A program made the translations under genes and the position numbers. Positions 8,995 to 19,120 of a stretch of 64,000 nucleotides of DNA are shown here, piece by piece (the first letter of the stretch is position 1; each line of letters starts with the position of its first letter). This DNA comes from Constantimarinum furrinae (GTDB lineage Bacteria; Bacteroidota; Bacteroidia; Flavobacteriales; Flavobacteriaceae). Location: contig NZ_CP052909.1 of the NCBI RefSeq assembly GCF_014295415.1, positions 2,666,001 through 2,730,000 on the forward strand, given 5' to 3'. The notes beneath the pieces are model-generated. The model searched no databases, was not told where the DNA came from, and saw only the letters and a list, made by a program, of their open reading frames with translations.

Positions 8995-11826
8995 ATGGCA
9001 AAAAATGATGATTTTATTGAAGTTCTCGGAGCCAGAGTTCACAATTTAAAGAACATAGATGTTCGCATCCCCCGAGAGAACTTAGTTGTTATTACCGGCT
9101 TAAGCGGAAGCGGAAAGTCGTCATTAGCCTTCGATACGATCTATGCTGAAGGACAACGCCGTTATATTGAAACCTTCTCTGCCTATGCCCGTCAGTTTCT
9201 GGGAAGTCTGGAACGTCCCGATGTGGATAAAATTGACGGATTATCCCCGGTCATCGCCATTGAACAAAAGACTACGAGTCGCAGTCCGCGATCTACCGTA
9301 GGTACCATAACAGAAATTTACGATTTTCTAAGGCTGTTTTTTGCGCGAGCGAGTGATGCATACAGCTATAACACCGGTAAAAAAATGGTGAGTTACAGTG
9401 ATGAGCAGATTAAGCAGCTTATCATTCAGGATTTTAAAGGAAAGAAAGTTAGTATCCTCGCGCCGGTAGTTCGTTCCCGTAAAGGTCATTACCGGGAACT
9501 GTTCGAACAGATCTCCAAACAGGGATTCTTAAAGGTGCGTATAGATGGTGAGGTCACCGACCTTACCAAAGGCATGAAGATAGATCGTTATAAGACGCAC
9601 GATATCGAGATCGTTATCGATCGATTGAAGATCAGTGAAGAAAGTGATCACAACAAACGGTTAAGTGAGTCTATTATAACAGCCATGTATCACGGTGACG
9701 ATGTGCTTATGGTGTTAGACAACGAAACCGATGAAGTACGGTTTTTCAGCAGGTCGTTAATGTGCCCCAGTTCGGGAATTTCTTATCCGAACCCTGAGCC
9801 CAATAACTTCTCGTTTAATTCTCCCAAGGGCATGTGTCCCGACTGTAAAGGATTGGGAAAATTATATGAAGTAAATCTGAAAAAAATAGTTCCGGATACG
9901 AAGTTATCGATCAAACAAGGTGCTTTAGCCCCTCATGGACCCCAAAAGAGCAATTGGATCTTTAAACAACTGGAACTAATAGCAGAGCGTTTTAAATTTA
10001 AACTGAGCGACCCCTTCGAATCCATACCCGAAGAAGCCAAAGAAATGATCTTTCACGGAGGAAATGAAAAGTTCGAGATCGAGTCTAAAACCCTGGGAAT
10101 TACCCGAAATTACAAGATAGATTTTGAAGGGGTGGCTACATTTCTTCAGAATACATTTGAAGCCAACGAATCTAAGTCTTTACGTCGTTGGGCGAAAGAA
10201 TATATGGATAAGATTCCGTGCCCCGAATGTGGTGGAAGTCGTCTTCGGAAAGAGTCGTTATACTTTAAAGTGAATGAAAAGAATATCGCCGATCTTGCCC
10301 ATATGGATGTGGTGGAACTGGCCGAGTGGTTCGACGACCTGGAAAAGCACCTGTCGGAAACACAACTCAAGATCGCTTCCGAAATTATTAAAGAAGTACG
10401 ATCCCGTTTGCAATTTCTAGTGGATGTAGGTTTAACGTATCTGGCTTTGGATCGCAGTTCCAAGTCACTGTCCGGTGGTGAAGCACAACGCATACGATTG
10501 GCAACCCAGATCGGTTCCCAACTGGTTGGCGTTCTTTATATCCTTGATGAACCCAGTATTGGATTGCATCAGCGGGATAATGAAAAACTCATTCAATCAT
10601 TGATAGCGCTACGAGATATCGGGAATTCGGTGATCGTGGTCGAGCACGACAAGGATATGATCTACCATGCAGACTATGTGATAGATATTGGTCCGGCAGC
10701 CGGGCGCCACGGTGGCGAGATCGTTTCCCAAGGAACGCCAAAGGAAATTGAAAAGCACCACACCCTCACGGCAGATTATCTGAACGGAACCAAAGAGATC
10801 GCTATTCCGAAGAAGAGAAGAAAAGGGAATGGAAAAACGCTCACCCTTAGTGGTGCAACCGGTAATAACCTGAAAAATATAAGTGTAGATTTTCCCTTAG
10901 GGACTATGATTGGTGTTACAGGCGTTTCGGGAAGTGGTAAATCAACTTTAGTAAACGAAACCCTCTACCCTATTCTGAATGCACATTTTTTTAACGGGGT
11001 AAAAAAGCCTATGCCATACACGAAGATCGATGGCTTAAAGCACATCGACAAGGTGATAGATATCAATCAGTCGCCTATTGGCCGAACGCCTCGTTCTAAT
11101 CCGGCGACGTATACCGGAGTCTTTTCTGAAATACGCAGCCTGTATGCTAAAGTTCCGGAAGCCATGATACGAGGATATAAACCGGGACGTTTCAGCTTTA
11201 ATGTGGCCGGCGGACGTTGTGAAACCTGTAAAGGCGGTGGTTTAAGGGTTATTGAAATGAATTTTCTTCCCGATGTTTATGTGGAATGTGAAACTTGTCA
11301 GGGCAAGCGTTTTAACCGGGAAACCCTTGAAATACGTTACAAAGGGAATTCTATTTATGACGTATTGGAAATGACTATCAATGAAGCCTGTAAGTTCTTT
11401 GAACATATTCCGAAGATCTACCGAAAATTAAAGACTATACAGGATGTAGGGCTGGGATATATTACCCTGGGGCAGCAATCCACTACCCTTTCGGGAGGTG
11501 AGGCGCAACGAATAAAACTCGCAACGGAACTTTCAAAGCGAGATACGGGAAATACTTTCTATATTCTTGATGAGCCCACCACCGGACTCCATTTTGAGGA
11601 CATTAGAGTGTTACTCGTCGTACTAAATAAATTGGTGGATAAAGGAAACACAGTAGTGATCATTGAACACAATCTCGATGTCATCAAAACCGTAGATTAT
11701 ATCATCGATATTGGCCCCGAAGGAGGAAAAAAAGGGGGTAAGATCATGGCGCTAGGAACCCCCGAGGAGATCGTAAAGGACAAAAAGAGCTATACAGCGC
11801 GTTTCCTCAAAAAAGAATTACATTAG
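8995..11826 (+). CDS. uvrA: Excinuclease ABC subunit A
   Basis: The 943-residue damage-recognition ATPase of nucleotide excision repair has two ABC modules. The Walker A motifs are GLSGSGKSS (near residue 40) and GVSGSGKST (near residue 645); the signature motifs LSGGEAQRI occur twice, each followed by Walker B ILDEPS/ILDEPT. Insertion-domain features include FSNLKSFN-type spacing and zinc-binding cysteines. The second zinc module (CETCKGGG ... CETCQGKRF) is intact. In the first module the usual CxxC pair is CPSSG, with one cysteine missing. The start at 8995 ([10 protein letters not shown]) is chosen from homology and the promoter position. Confidence 0.96.
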   Translation: MAKNDDFIEVLGARVHNLKNIDVRIPRENLVVITGLSGSGKSSLAFDTIYAEGQRRYIETFSAYARQFLGSLERPDVDKIDGLSPVIAIEQKTTSRSPRSTVGTITEIYDFLRLFFARASDAYSYNTGKKMVSYSDEQIKQLIIQDFKGKKVSILAPVVRSRKGHYRELFEQISKQGFLKVRIDGEVTDLTKGMKIDRYKTHDIEIVIDRLKISEESDHNKRLSESIITAMYHGDDVLMVLDNETDEVRFFSRSLMCPSSGISYPNPEPNNFSFNSPKGMCPDCKGLGKLYEVNLKKIVPDTKLSIKQGALAPHGPQKSNWIFKQLELIAERFKFKLSDPFESIPEEAKEMIFHGGNEKFEIESKTLGITRNYKIDFEGVATFLQNTFEANESKSLRRWAKEYMDKIPCPECGGSRLRKESLYFKVNEKNIADLAHMDVVELAEWFDDLEKHLSETQLKIASEIIKEVRSRLQFLVDVGLTYLALDRSSKSLSGGEAQRIRLATQIGSQLVGVLYILDEPSIGLHQRDNEKLIQSLIALRDIGNSVIVVEHDKDMIYHADYVIDIGPAAGRHGGEIVSQGTPKEIEKHHTLTADYLNGTKEIAIPKKRRKGNGKTLTLSGATGNNLKNISVDFPLGTMIGVTGVSGSGKSTLVNETLYPILNAHFFNGVKKPMPYTKIDGLKHIDKVIDINQSPIGRTPRSNPATYTGVFSEIRSLYAKVPEAMIRGYKPGRFSFNVAGGRCETCKGGGLRVIEMNFLPDVYVECETCQGKRFNRETLEIRYKGNSIYDVLEMTINEACKFFEHIPKIYRKLKTIQDVGLGYITLGQQSTTLSGGEAQRIKLATELSKRDTGNTFYILDEPTTGLHFEDIRVLLVVLNKLVDKGNTVVIIEHNLDVIKTVDYIIDIGPEGGKKGGKIMALGTPEEIVKDKKSYTARFLKKELH

Positions 11827-11907
11827 CCAAGAAAAAGGTAGTAGATTTAAGCCTTTAGCTGTTATAATAATGAAGGTGACGGAAGGAACACTATGAAAAT
11901 TGATTGA

Positions 11908-12597
11908 ATGAGAAACGAAAGTAATCCAAAAAACTGGAACGAAGTTAAAACCAACGATTCGTGGGCGATCTTTAAGATCATGGGAGAATTTGTGAACGGA
12001 TATGAAAAAATGAGCCGTATTGGACCCTGCGTATCTATATTTGGTTCGGCAAGAACCAAACCGGATCATAAATATTATAAACTTGCCGAAAGTATAGCGA
12101 AAAAGATCACCGAAAACGGTTACGGAGTGATCACCGGAGGGGGTCCCGGGATCATGGAAGCCGGAAATAAAGGAGCTCATCTGGCCGGCGGAACTTCCGT
12201 AGGACTGAATATTACACTTCCTTTCGAACAACATGATAACGCCTATATCGACAGTGATAAGAGTATCGATTTCGATTATTTCTTTGTGCGAAAGGTGATG
12301 TTCGTAAAATATTCACAAGGGTTTGTTGTCATGCCCGGAGGGTTTGGAACCTTAGACGAATTCTTTGAGGCGTTTACACTTATACAAACACATAAGATCG
12401 ATAAATTCCCTTTAATTCTTGTTGGGCGTGAATTCTGGAGTGGTTTGATGGATTGGATTACCGGTACCTTACTTGAAGCAAACAACAATATAAGCCCGGA
12501 AGATATGGACCTGGTTCATGTAGTTGATAATGAAGATGAAGTTTTGGAAATTCTAAACAATTTCTACGACAAGTACAACCTTAGTCCGAACTTTTAA
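11908..12597 (+). CDS. LOG family protein (TIGR00730-type Rossmann-fold nucleotide hydrolase)
   Basis: The 229-residue cytosolic protein has the two LOG/lysine-decarboxylase-like signatures: GGGPGIMEAGNKGA and PGGFGTLDEF. Characterised members release the base from nucleoside 5'-monophosphates (cytokinin-activating LOG; bacterial YgdH/PpnN-like enzymes). The C-terminus lacks the PpnN extension. A real substrate cannot be inferred. It precedes the gluzincin-like gene by 14 nt, which suggests co-transcription. The start at 11908 fits the family N-terminus. Confidence 0.88.
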   Translation: MRNESNPKNWNEVKTNDSWAIFKIMGEFVNGYEKMSRIGPCVSIFGSARTKPDHKYYKLAESIAKKITENGYGVITGGGPGIMEAGNKGAHLAGGTSVGLNITLPFEQHDNAYIDSDKSIDFDYFFVRKVMFVKYSQGFVVMPGGFGTLDEFFEAFTLIQTHKIDKFPLILVGREFWSGLMDWITGTLLEANNNISPEDMDLVHVVDNEDEVLEILNNFYDKYNLSPNF

Positions 12598-12611
12598 GGA
12601 GCCCCGCATTT

Positions 12612-15422
12612 ATGAACAAAACCCTCGTTTTTGTAACCATTCTTCTGGTAAGTTGCTCACTTGCAGCACAACATACTATTTCGATCGATGCCCATATAGT
12701 ACCTGAAAAAAAGGCCATCAACATTACACAGGAGATCGAGTATGTAAACACCTCTGCCGAGACCTTAAACGAGATCTATTTAAATGATTGGGCCAACAGC
12801 TTTTCTAAAAAGACCACGCCTCTTGCAAAGCGATTTAGTGAAAATTACGACTCTTCCTTTCATTTTGAAAAAAATAAAGACCGTGGAAAAACCACAGTTC
12901 ACAGCATCACAACGGCTACAGGATTATCACTTAATTGGGAGCGTGGCGATGAAGTTGATATAATAAGGCTGCCACTTGAAATGCCGCTTCGGGCCGGAGA
13001 GAGTTTCACTTTTAAAATAGTATACACCGTCACTGTGCCGGACGACAAATTCACGCGCTACGGTATTTCCAAAGATGGGGATCTTAAGTTGCGCTACTGG
13101 TATATTTCTCCGGCAGTCTACGACGGTAGCTGGCAGGTCTACAGCAACAAGAATACAGACGATCTTTACTTAACCCCTTCAGCTTTTAATATTGATCTTC
13201 ATTATCCTGAAAAATACATACTTACGACCGATCTTGATGTAGTTTCTGAAAAAACTTCCGAAGGAACTAAAACCAGTGTTTTACAGAGTAATAAGCGTAT
13301 GAACGCAACGATGTACTTAAATCAGGATTCTAAGTTTGAATCTATAGTTACCGATAAAGTTGAGATCGTAAGTAATTTGGAAGATAAGAAGGTGGCTCCT
13401 CCCATGAGGGCTCTCATTGTTGATCGGATCGCACATTTTCTGAATGAAAAATTGGGGCCGTATCCCTTCAATAAGATCGTGGTTAGCGAAAGTGATTATA
13501 AAAACAATCCTGTGTACGGACTCAATCAGCTGCCCGATTTTATTAGTCCGTTTCCCGACGGGTTCGAGTACGATATGGAGCAGTTAAAGACCATAACGGC
13601 ACAGTATCTCGAAAACACTCTGGTAACCCATCCTCGAAACGATTATTGGCTTCATGGGGCGATCCAGATTTACCTTATGATGGAATATGTGGATCTTTAC
13701 TATCCCAAAATGAAGATCATTGGAAACCTCAGTAATTTCTGGGTAATTCGCTGGTCACATGCTTCAAATCTTGAGTTTAACGATCAGTACCCTTTGCTAT
13801 ATCTGAATATGGCACGAAATAACCTGAATCAACCCTTAACTACCCCCAAGGATTCACTCGTCAAGTTTAATAAGAACATAGCCAATGCTTATTATGGAGG
13901 CGACGGACTTGCCTATCTGGCCGATTATATGGGTAAGGAAAATATGAGTAAAAGCCTGAAGGAGTTTTACCAGGCGAATCGATTAAAACCTATTCATACT
14001 TCCGTTTTTGAAACCGCTCTAACAAAAAACACAAACTTACCGGTGAATTGGTTCTTTGAGGATTTTATCGATTCCCGAATTACGATCGACTTTAAAATAA
14101 AAAAAGTAAAAAAGAAAGGTGATTCACTGGAAGTGACCATCAGAAATCTGAAGGACAATGTGATGCCTGTATCACTTTATGGCTTAAATAGGGACAGCAT
14201 TATCTTTAAACGGTGGGTGGATCCTGTGGATTCCATTAGCACAGTGACAGTTCCTGCTCAGGACATTAGGAAGTTGGCTGTAAACTACGAAGAGATCATT
14301 CCCGAATACAATCAGAGAAACAATTTTAAAAAGGTAAAAGGATTGCTAAACCGTCCGGTACAATTCAGACTTTTTCAGGATGTAGAAGACCCAAAGTACA
14401 ATCAGTTGTTTTTTATGCCGGTATTTGAATACAATTTATACGACGGGTTTACTGTGGGGCCGAAATTGTACAATAAAACCGTACTTCCCAAAGCAATTCA
14501 CTATAAACTGGAACCTCAATACGGGTTTCGCTCCAATACGTTGGTAGGTAATGGCTCCATCGTGTATACCGATAATCGGTCGAGTGGAAAACTATATGCT
14601 ATGCGTTACGGACTCTCGGGCAGTTACTTTTCCTATGACGAAGGACTGTTTTACAAGCGGTTTACGCCATTTATGACCTTTGCCTTCAGAAATGAGGATT
14701 TGCGGAATAATGAAAAACAATTTATCAATCTAAGAAATATCAATGTGCGTAGAGATGAAAATCCTAACGACCCATTGCAGGAACCTAATTACAGTGTTTT
14801 CAATGCGCAGTATGTCTATTCAAATCCTAACCTTATCAATTATTTTCGAGGGGTGGCAGATTATCAGATCTCGTCTAAATTCAGTAAACTTTCTGCCGAA
14901 ATTGAATATCGAAAATTATTTCTTAATAATCGTCAATTGAATCTGCGTCTCTTTGCCGGAGTGTTTTTGTTTAATGATTCGGGTGCCGATAAGGATTTTT
15001 TCAGTTTTGCCTTGGATCGTCCTACCGATTATCTTTTCGATTATAATTATTACGGAAGAAGCGAAGACACAGGGTTATTTAGTCAGCAACTCATCATAGC
15101 CGAAGGAGGATTTAAGTCCCAACTCGAACCTGCGTTTGCAAACAGATGGATCACTACCCTGAACGCAAGTACGAACATCTGGAAATGGATCTATGCCTAT
15201 GGTGATGCCGGTCTGGTTCACAATTCTAAAGAGGGAATCGAATTTGTGTATGACAGCGGAATCCGGTTAAGTTTGGTAGCCGACTATTTCGAACTGTACT
15301 TCCCCTTGTATTCTAACCTTGGTTTCGAACCCTCACTTCCCAATTACGATCAACGGATCCGGTTTATTGTTACCTTAAGTCCGAAAACTCTGTTGAGCCT
15401 TTTTACCAGAGCCTGGTATTAA
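12612..15422 (+). CDS. Secreted gluzincin (M1 aminopeptidase)-like protein with degenerate metal site and barrel-like C-terminus
   Basis: The 936-residue protein has a Sec signal (ends SLAAQ). Residues of about 25-480 follow an M1 aminopeptidase plan: an N-terminal beta domain (YVNTSAETLNEIYLNDW), then a gluzincin-like domain. At the position where HExxH would be expected the sequence reads TAQYLENTL (residues 329-337), and where WLNEG is usual it reads WLHGA (346-350). The catalytic Glu and the zinc ligands therefore appear lost. Residues of about 590-936 alternate Tyr/Phe-rich strands (for example YKLEPQYGFRSN and SGSYFSYDEGLFY), suggesting an outer-membrane beta-barrel. A non-catalytic surface or assembly role is inferred, not shown. 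Confidence 0.72.
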   Translation: MNKTLVFVTILLVSCSLAAQHTISIDAHIVPEKKAINITQEIEYVNTSAETLNEIYLNDWANSFSKKTTPLAKRFSENYDSSFHFEKNKDRGKTTVHSITTATGLSLNWERGDEVDIIRLPLEMPLRAGESFTFKIVYTVTVPDDKFTRYGISKDGDLKLRYWYISPAVYDGSWQVYSNKNTDDLYLTPSAFNIDLHYPEKYILTTDLDVVSEKTSEGTKTSVLQSNKRMNATMYLNQDSKFESIVTDKVEIVSNLEDKKVAPPMRALIVDRIAHFLNEKLGPYPFNKIVVSESDYKNNPVYGLNQLPDFISPFPDGFEYDMEQLKTITAQYLENTLVTHPRNDYWLHGAIQIYLMMEYVDLYYPKMKIIGNLSNFWVIRWSHASNLEFNDQYPLLYLNMARNNLNQPLTTPKDSLVKFNKNIANAYYGGDGLAYLADYMGKENMSKSLKEFYQANRLKPIHTSVFETALTKNTNLPVNWFFEDFIDSRITIDFKIKKVKKKGDSLEVTIRNLKDNVMPVSLYGLNRDSIIFKRWVDPVDSISTVTVPAQDIRKLAVNYEEIIPEYNQRNNFKKVKGLLNRPVQFRLFQDVEDPKYNQLFFMPVFEYNLYDGFTVGPKLYNKTVLPKAIHYKLEPQYGFRSNTLVGNGSIVYTDNRSSGKLYAMRYGLSGSYFSYDEGLFYKRFTPFMTFAFRNEDLRNNEKQFINLRNINVRRDENPNDPLQEPNYSVFNAQYVYSNPNLINYFRGVADYQISSKFSKLSAEIEYRKLFLNNRQLNLRLFAGVFLFNDSGADKDFFSFALDRPTDYLFDYNYYGRSEDTGLFSQQLIIAEGGFKSQLEPAFANRWITTLNASTNIWKWIYAYGDAGLVHNSKEGIEFVYDSGIRLSLVADYFELYFPLYSNLGFEPSLPNYDQRIRFIVTLSPKTLLSLFTRAWY

Positions 15423-15431
15423 TCTTTGACT

Positions 15432-15665
15432 ATGTCATTTCTAAACGACATTCGCATTATTCTCCTACTGTGTTTAACACTGGGGCTTATGCCCTATTTC
15501 CCAGAACCACATATTTGGGGAAAAATTAAGTGGATGGCAGGAGGGGCCGAAGGAATGCAACCAATGGATTGGTTTGATGTATTGCTACACGGATTCCCCT
15601 TCCTCTTGTTGGTGAGGGTATTATATCTGAAAATATCCCGTTCTAAGAATGGTCATTCCTCCTAA
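15432..15665 (+). CDS. Small conserved membrane protein (77 aa)
   Basis: The 77-residue protein has two hydrophobic helices (about residues 6-22 and 50-68) separated by a short loop with PEPHIWGKIKW and a GMQPMDWFD motif. I recall near-identical small proteins in many Flavobacteriia, often labelled 'RND transporter' without basis; function is unknown. The ATG at 15432 is used; a TTG two codons upstream is open as well. It starts 9 nt after the preceding gene and may be co-transcribed. Confidence 0.7.
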   Translation: MSFLNDIRIILLLCLTLGLMPYFPEPHIWGKIKWMAGGAEGMQPMDWFDVLLHGFPFLLLVRVLYLKISRSKNGHSS

Positions 15666-15701
15666 TTGGCACAGCGGGCTTTTTTTTAACTCAGTTTTCG
15701 T

Positions 15702-15709
15702 TACTTTTG
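15702..15709 (+). promoter_or_regulatory. Minus-7 element for the E1 alpha/beta gene (TACTTTTG)
   Basis: An exact TAnnTTTG match lies 21 nt before the ATG at 15731, following a T-rich tract that may end the previous transcript. Confidence 0.5.
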
Positions 15710-15730
15710 TAGTCCCTAATTTTTATATAG

Positions 15731-18145
15731 ATGCAGACAAACCCCGATACAAATAGTGACCTTTCTTTCGACGATTTTAAAGCTGAAGTCCTTAACGATT
15801 ACAAGATAGCAGTAACCAGCCGTGAATGTAGTTTGTTGGGAAGACGTGAAGTCCTAACCGGGAAGGCCAAATTCGGGATATTTGGTGACGGGAAGGAAGT
15901 CCCTCAATTGGCGTGGGCAAAAGCATTCAAAAAAGGAGATTGGCGCAGTGGATATTATCGCGATCAGACCCTTATGATGGCAATAGATAAGTTGGATATT
16001 CAGCAATTCTTCGCCGGACTTTATGCACATACCGATATTGAAGCCGACCCGATGAGTGCAGGGCGACAAATGGGCGGGCATTTTGCAACCCATAGCTTAA
16101 ATGAGGATGGCAGCTGGAAAAATTTAACCGCACAACACAACAGTAGCGCTGATATCTCCCCCACGGCCGGACAAATGCCTCGCCTTTTGGGCCTGGCACA
16201 AGCCTCTAAGATCTTTAGAAATGTAAAGGGAATTGAGAATAAGACACAATTTTCGATCAATGGAAACGAAGTGGCCTGGGGAACGATTGGAAATGCCAGT
16301 ACCAGCGAAGGACTGTTCTGGGAAACCATTAACGCAGCAGGAGTTTTGCAGGTTCCTATGGTGATGAGCGTTTGGGATGACGACTACGGAATATCGGTGC
16401 ATGCAAAGCACCAGACCACCAAGGAAAATATATCTGAGATCCTTAAAGGCTTTCAACGCACTGAAGAAGAGGACGGTTACGAGATTCTTAGGGTTAACGG
16501 CTGGGACTATCCCGCCTTGATTGAAACCTATCAAAAAGCAGCACGAATTGCCCGGGAAGAACACGTTCCTGTACTTATTCATGTGAAGGAACTTACACAG
16601 CCACAGGGCCATTCTACCAGTGGTTCGCACGAACGTTACAAAAGTGAAGAGCGCTTGCAATGGGAACGCGATTTCGATTGCAACCTAAAAATGCGGGAGT
16701 GGATGATCGCGAGTGATATTGCTACCGATGAACAACTTTCAGAAATGGAAAAAGCCATTAAGAAGGAAGTTAGAGACGGAAAAAAAGCAGCATGGGAGGC
16801 GTTTTTAGCACCTCAGAAACAAGAACAGCACGAGGCGGTTACCCTATTGGGAAATCTTGCCGAGAGTAGCCCCAACAAAAATTTTATTGAAAAAATCAAG
16901 AATGAACTCGCTTCCGATAAGGAACCTTTAAGAAGAACCATTGCCGCTGCAACTCGAAAAGCCTTGCGCTATGTGGTTTCGGAAAATACATCGGAAAAAA
17001 GACAGCTCATAGACTGGATCGATAATTATTTTGAAACGATTCAGCCAAAATACAGTGCGCACCTCTATTCCGAAGCCAAAGAAAATGCCAGGACCATCGC
17101 CGAAGTAAAACCACAGTTCGACCAAAATGCTGAAGAAGTTGATGCCCGTTTGGTACTCCGAAATAATTTTGATGCCCTGTTTACCAAATATCCGGAAGCC
17201 ATGATCTTTGGTGAAGATGCCGGAAAGATAGGTGATGTGAATCAGGGATTGGAAGGAATGCAGGAGAAGTATGGTGAATTGAGGGTAAGTGACGCCGGAA
17301 TACGGGAAGCCACTATCCTTGGGCAAGGCATCGGACTCGCGATGAGAGGTCTACGCCCTATTGCCGAGATCCAATATCTGGACTATATATTGTATTGTCT
17401 TCAGATCATGAGTGACGATCTGGTTACGGTGCGCTACCGAACCATGGGAAAACAAAAAGCACCTTTAATTGTAAGAACCCGCGGACACCGTCTGGAGGGA
17501 ATCTGGCACAGTGGTTCCCAGATGGGAGGTTTAATCCATTTGTTACGAGGAATGTATATTTTGGTACCACGCAATATGACCAAGGCTGCAGGCTTTTACA
17601 ATACCCTTTTGGAAACCGATGAACCGGCACTTATCGTAGAATGTCTTAACGGTTACCGCCTTAAAGAGAAGATGCCTACGAATCTCGGTGAATTTAAAAC
17701 ACCCATTGGAGTTGTGGAAACCGTTAAAGAAGGAAACGACATTACCTTGGTTTCTTACGGAAGTACCTTAAGGATCGTTGAAGAAGCTGCCAAAGAACTG
17801 CAACAGGTTGGAATTGATGCCGAAATTATTGACGTGCAATCGCTACTGCCCTTAGATCTTGATCACAATATGGTAAAAAGTGTAGCAAAGACGAATAGAC
17901 TTTTGGTCATTGACGAAGACGTACCGGGAGGAGCTTCAGCTTATATACTACAGCATATCGTGGATGAACAAAACGGATATCGACATCTGGACAGCAAACC
18001 ACAGGCACTTGCGGCAAAACCTCACCGACCAGCCTATGGCACCGATGGCGATTATTTCTCAAAACCATCTTCTGAAGATATTTTTGAAAAGGTCTACGAG
18101 ATCATGCATGAGGCAAATCCGGAGGATTTTCCCAAACTGAGATAG
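15731..18145 (+). CDS. Fused alpha-ketoacid dehydrogenase E1 alpha/beta subunit (branched-chain type)
   Basis: The 804-residue thiamine-diphosphate enzyme decarboxylates a 2-oxoacid, probably the branched-chain oxoacids, and passes the acyl group to E2 lipoyl domains. Residues of about 1-370 are E1 alpha, with the cofactor region around GNASTSEGLFWETINAAG and DDDYGISV. Residues of about 470-804 are E1 beta (FGEDAGKIGDVNQG, EIQYLDYILY, and a transketolase C-terminal segment EIIDVQSLLPLD). The fusion in one chain is common in Flavobacteriia. E2 and E3 genes are not in the window. It has its own promoter element. Confidence 0.9.
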   Translation: MQTNPDTNSDLSFDDFKAEVLNDYKIAVTSRECSLLGRREVLTGKAKFGIFGDGKEVPQLAWAKAFKKGDWRSGYYRDQTLMMAIDKLDIQQFFAGLYAHTDIEADPMSAGRQMGGHFATHSLNEDGSWKNLTAQHNSSADISPTAGQMPRLLGLAQASKIFRNVKGIENKTQFSINGNEVAWGTIGNASTSEGLFWETINAAGVLQVPMVMSVWDDDYGISVHAKHQTTKENISEILKGFQRTEEEDGYEILRVNGWDYPALIETYQKAARIAREEHVPVLIHVKELTQPQGHSTSGSHERYKSEERLQWERDFDCNLKMREWMIASDIATDEQLSEMEKAIKKEVRDGKKAAWEAFLAPQKQEQHEAVTLLGNLAESSPNKNFIEKIKNELASDKEPLRRTIAAATRKALRYVVSENTSEKRQLIDWIDNYFETIQPKYSAHLYSEAKENARTIAEVKPQFDQNAEEVDARLVLRNNFDALFTKYPEAMIFGEDAGKIGDVNQGLEGMQEKYGELRVSDAGIREATILGQGIGLAMRGLRPIAEIQYLDYILYCLQIMSDDLVTVRYRTMGKQKAPLIVRTRGHRLEGIWHSGSQMGGLIHLLRGMYILVPRNMTKAAGFYNTLLETDEPALIVECLNGYRLKEKMPTNLGEFKTPIGVVETVKEGNDITLVSYGSTLRIVEEAAKELQQVGIDAEIIDVQSLLPLDLDHNMVKSVAKTNRLLVIDEDVPGGASAYILQHIVDEQNGYRHLDSKPQALAAKPHRPAYGTDGDYFSKPSSEDIFEKVYEIMHEANPEDFPKLR

Positions 18146-18196
18146 TCATTTCCAAACTTTCTTATATCTTTCCTCGAAATTTACCTGATTTTCAGG

Positions 18197-18826
18197 ATGA
18201 TAAGATTTCTAAGACTGTTTTTTATAGTGCTAAGTACGATCGTTGTACTTATTCTGCTGGTTGCTTCGGTTAGTAAACTTTTAAATTTGATCGCCATGCA
18301 TGCCGGTGATTTAAATTTTAGGCCTGACAGCATTGAGACGCACTATCGGGATCATTTATGGCTGGGATATGTACATATTGTTCCCGGAATTATCTTTTTG
18401 ATCTTAGGAGGTTATCAATTTGTACCTTACTTCAGAAATCGATATGTAACGATTCACAGATTGATAGGAAAGCTCTTTTTGATCCTGAGCACGATAATCT
18501 TTATAACTGCTATTGCACTGGCCGCTTTTTATCCCTTCGGAAATATTCTGGAAAGTGTTGTCACATTTTTGTTTGGCAGCTTCCTTCTTTACTGTACTTA
18601 CAAAGCCTATACCACTGCGCGAAACCGAAAGATCGCCCAGCACCGCAAATGGGTGACCCGAATCTACTTTATTGCGATCGCTGTCTCTACCATTCGGGGT
18701 ATTATTGCGTTATTTATGGCTACAGGGTCAGACAGTATGCAATCCATTTTCGGATTGTCTTTTCTTATTGCCTTTGGTATTCATCTGGTTCTAGTGGAAC
18801 TATGGATTAGGTATCTGGCGAAATAA
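18197..18826 (+). CDS. DUF2306 family membrane protein
   Basis: The 209-residue protein has six hydrophobic segments. Histidines typical of DUF2306 are present: HYRDHLWLGYVHIVPG in the second segment, HRLIGKL, and AQHRKWVTRIYF. The conserved His pattern suggests a b-type cytochrome-like or sensor membrane fold, but the function of the family is not known to me. It lies 51 nt after the E1 gene and ends 70 nt before the start of the asnB leader peptide. Confidence 0.78.
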   Translation: MIRFLRLFFIVLSTIVVLILLVASVSKLLNLIAMHAGDLNFRPDSIETHYRDHLWLGYVHIVPGIIFLILGGYQFVPYFRNRYVTIHRLIGKLFLILSTIIFITAIALAAFYPFGNILESVVTFLFGSFLLYCTYKAYTTARNRKIAQHRKWVTRIYFIAIAVSTIRGIIALFMATGSDSMQSIFGLSFLIAFGIHLVLVELWIRYLAK

Positions 18827-18861
18827 ATTCGGGAAAAATTTTATTTTTTAAGAAATAATCG

Positions 18862-18869
18862 CATCTTTG
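18862..18869 (+). promoter_or_regulatory. Probable promoter of the asnB leader (CATCTTTG)
   Basis: Seven of eight bases match TAnnTTTG, with an A/T-rich upstream stretch. It would start transcription near 18875, about 20 nt before the leader ATG, giving a leader RNA of about 125 nt up to the terminator. Confidence 0.4.
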
Positions 18870-18896
18870 AGATTCAGATTTAAAACAAACAGGTTC

Positions 18897-18944
18897 ATGT
18901 TTTCATCATTTTTAAATAATAACAATAATAACGGGATGCCTTAA
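18897..18944 (+). CDS. Asn-rich leader peptide of asnB (15 aa)
   Basis: The short frame reads MFSSFLNNNNNNGMP and stops at TAA (18942-18944). Codons 7-12 are six consecutive asparagine codons (AAT, AAT, AAC, AAT, AAT, AAC). It is followed 22 nt later by a strong terminator hairpin and then by asparagine synthetase. This is the classical arrangement of ribosome-mediated transcription attenuation: with scarce Asn-tRNA the ribosome would stall on the Asn codons and the terminator would not form. The peptide presumably has no other function. The sequence is directly seen; regulation is inferred from the arrangement. Confidence 0.82.
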   Translation: MFSSFLNNNNNNGMP

Positions 18945-18966
18945 CAAGAACTTGTCGAGATATACA

Positions 18967-18999
18967 GCCCGTCAGGTTTTTTACTTGACGGGCTTTTTT
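18967..18999 (+). terminator. Attenuator terminator upstream of asnB
   Basis: A perfect 8-bp GC-rich stem (GCCCGTCA at 18967-18974 with TGACGGGC at 18986-18993) has an 11-nt T-rich loop and is followed by six T residues. ACGGG at 18931-18935, just after the last Asn codon, is complementary to CCCGT at 18968-18972 and could form a short competing antiterminator if the ribosome stalls on the first Asn codons. That pairing is only 5 bp and tentative. Confidence 0.8.
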
Positions 19000-19120
19000 A
19001 TGCAATCTCATATAGATCAAAATAGTATAGTAGCATCCATATCTTTTACGGAGAATCTCTCTATTAAAAAGGGCGTAAATGATGGATTAAAAAAATAAAT
19101 TAACTAATAAGAAATACGTT

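Noticed and set aside
16021-16660. Long minus-strand frames within the E1 alpha region
   Set aside because: The plus frame is clearly the dehydrogenase; the antisense frames have improbable composition.
18358-18810. 150-aa plus-strand frame overlapping the DUF2306 gene
   Set aside because: The DUF2306 frame has clear hydrophobic segments and conserved His; the overlapping frame is Cys/Tyr-rich noise.
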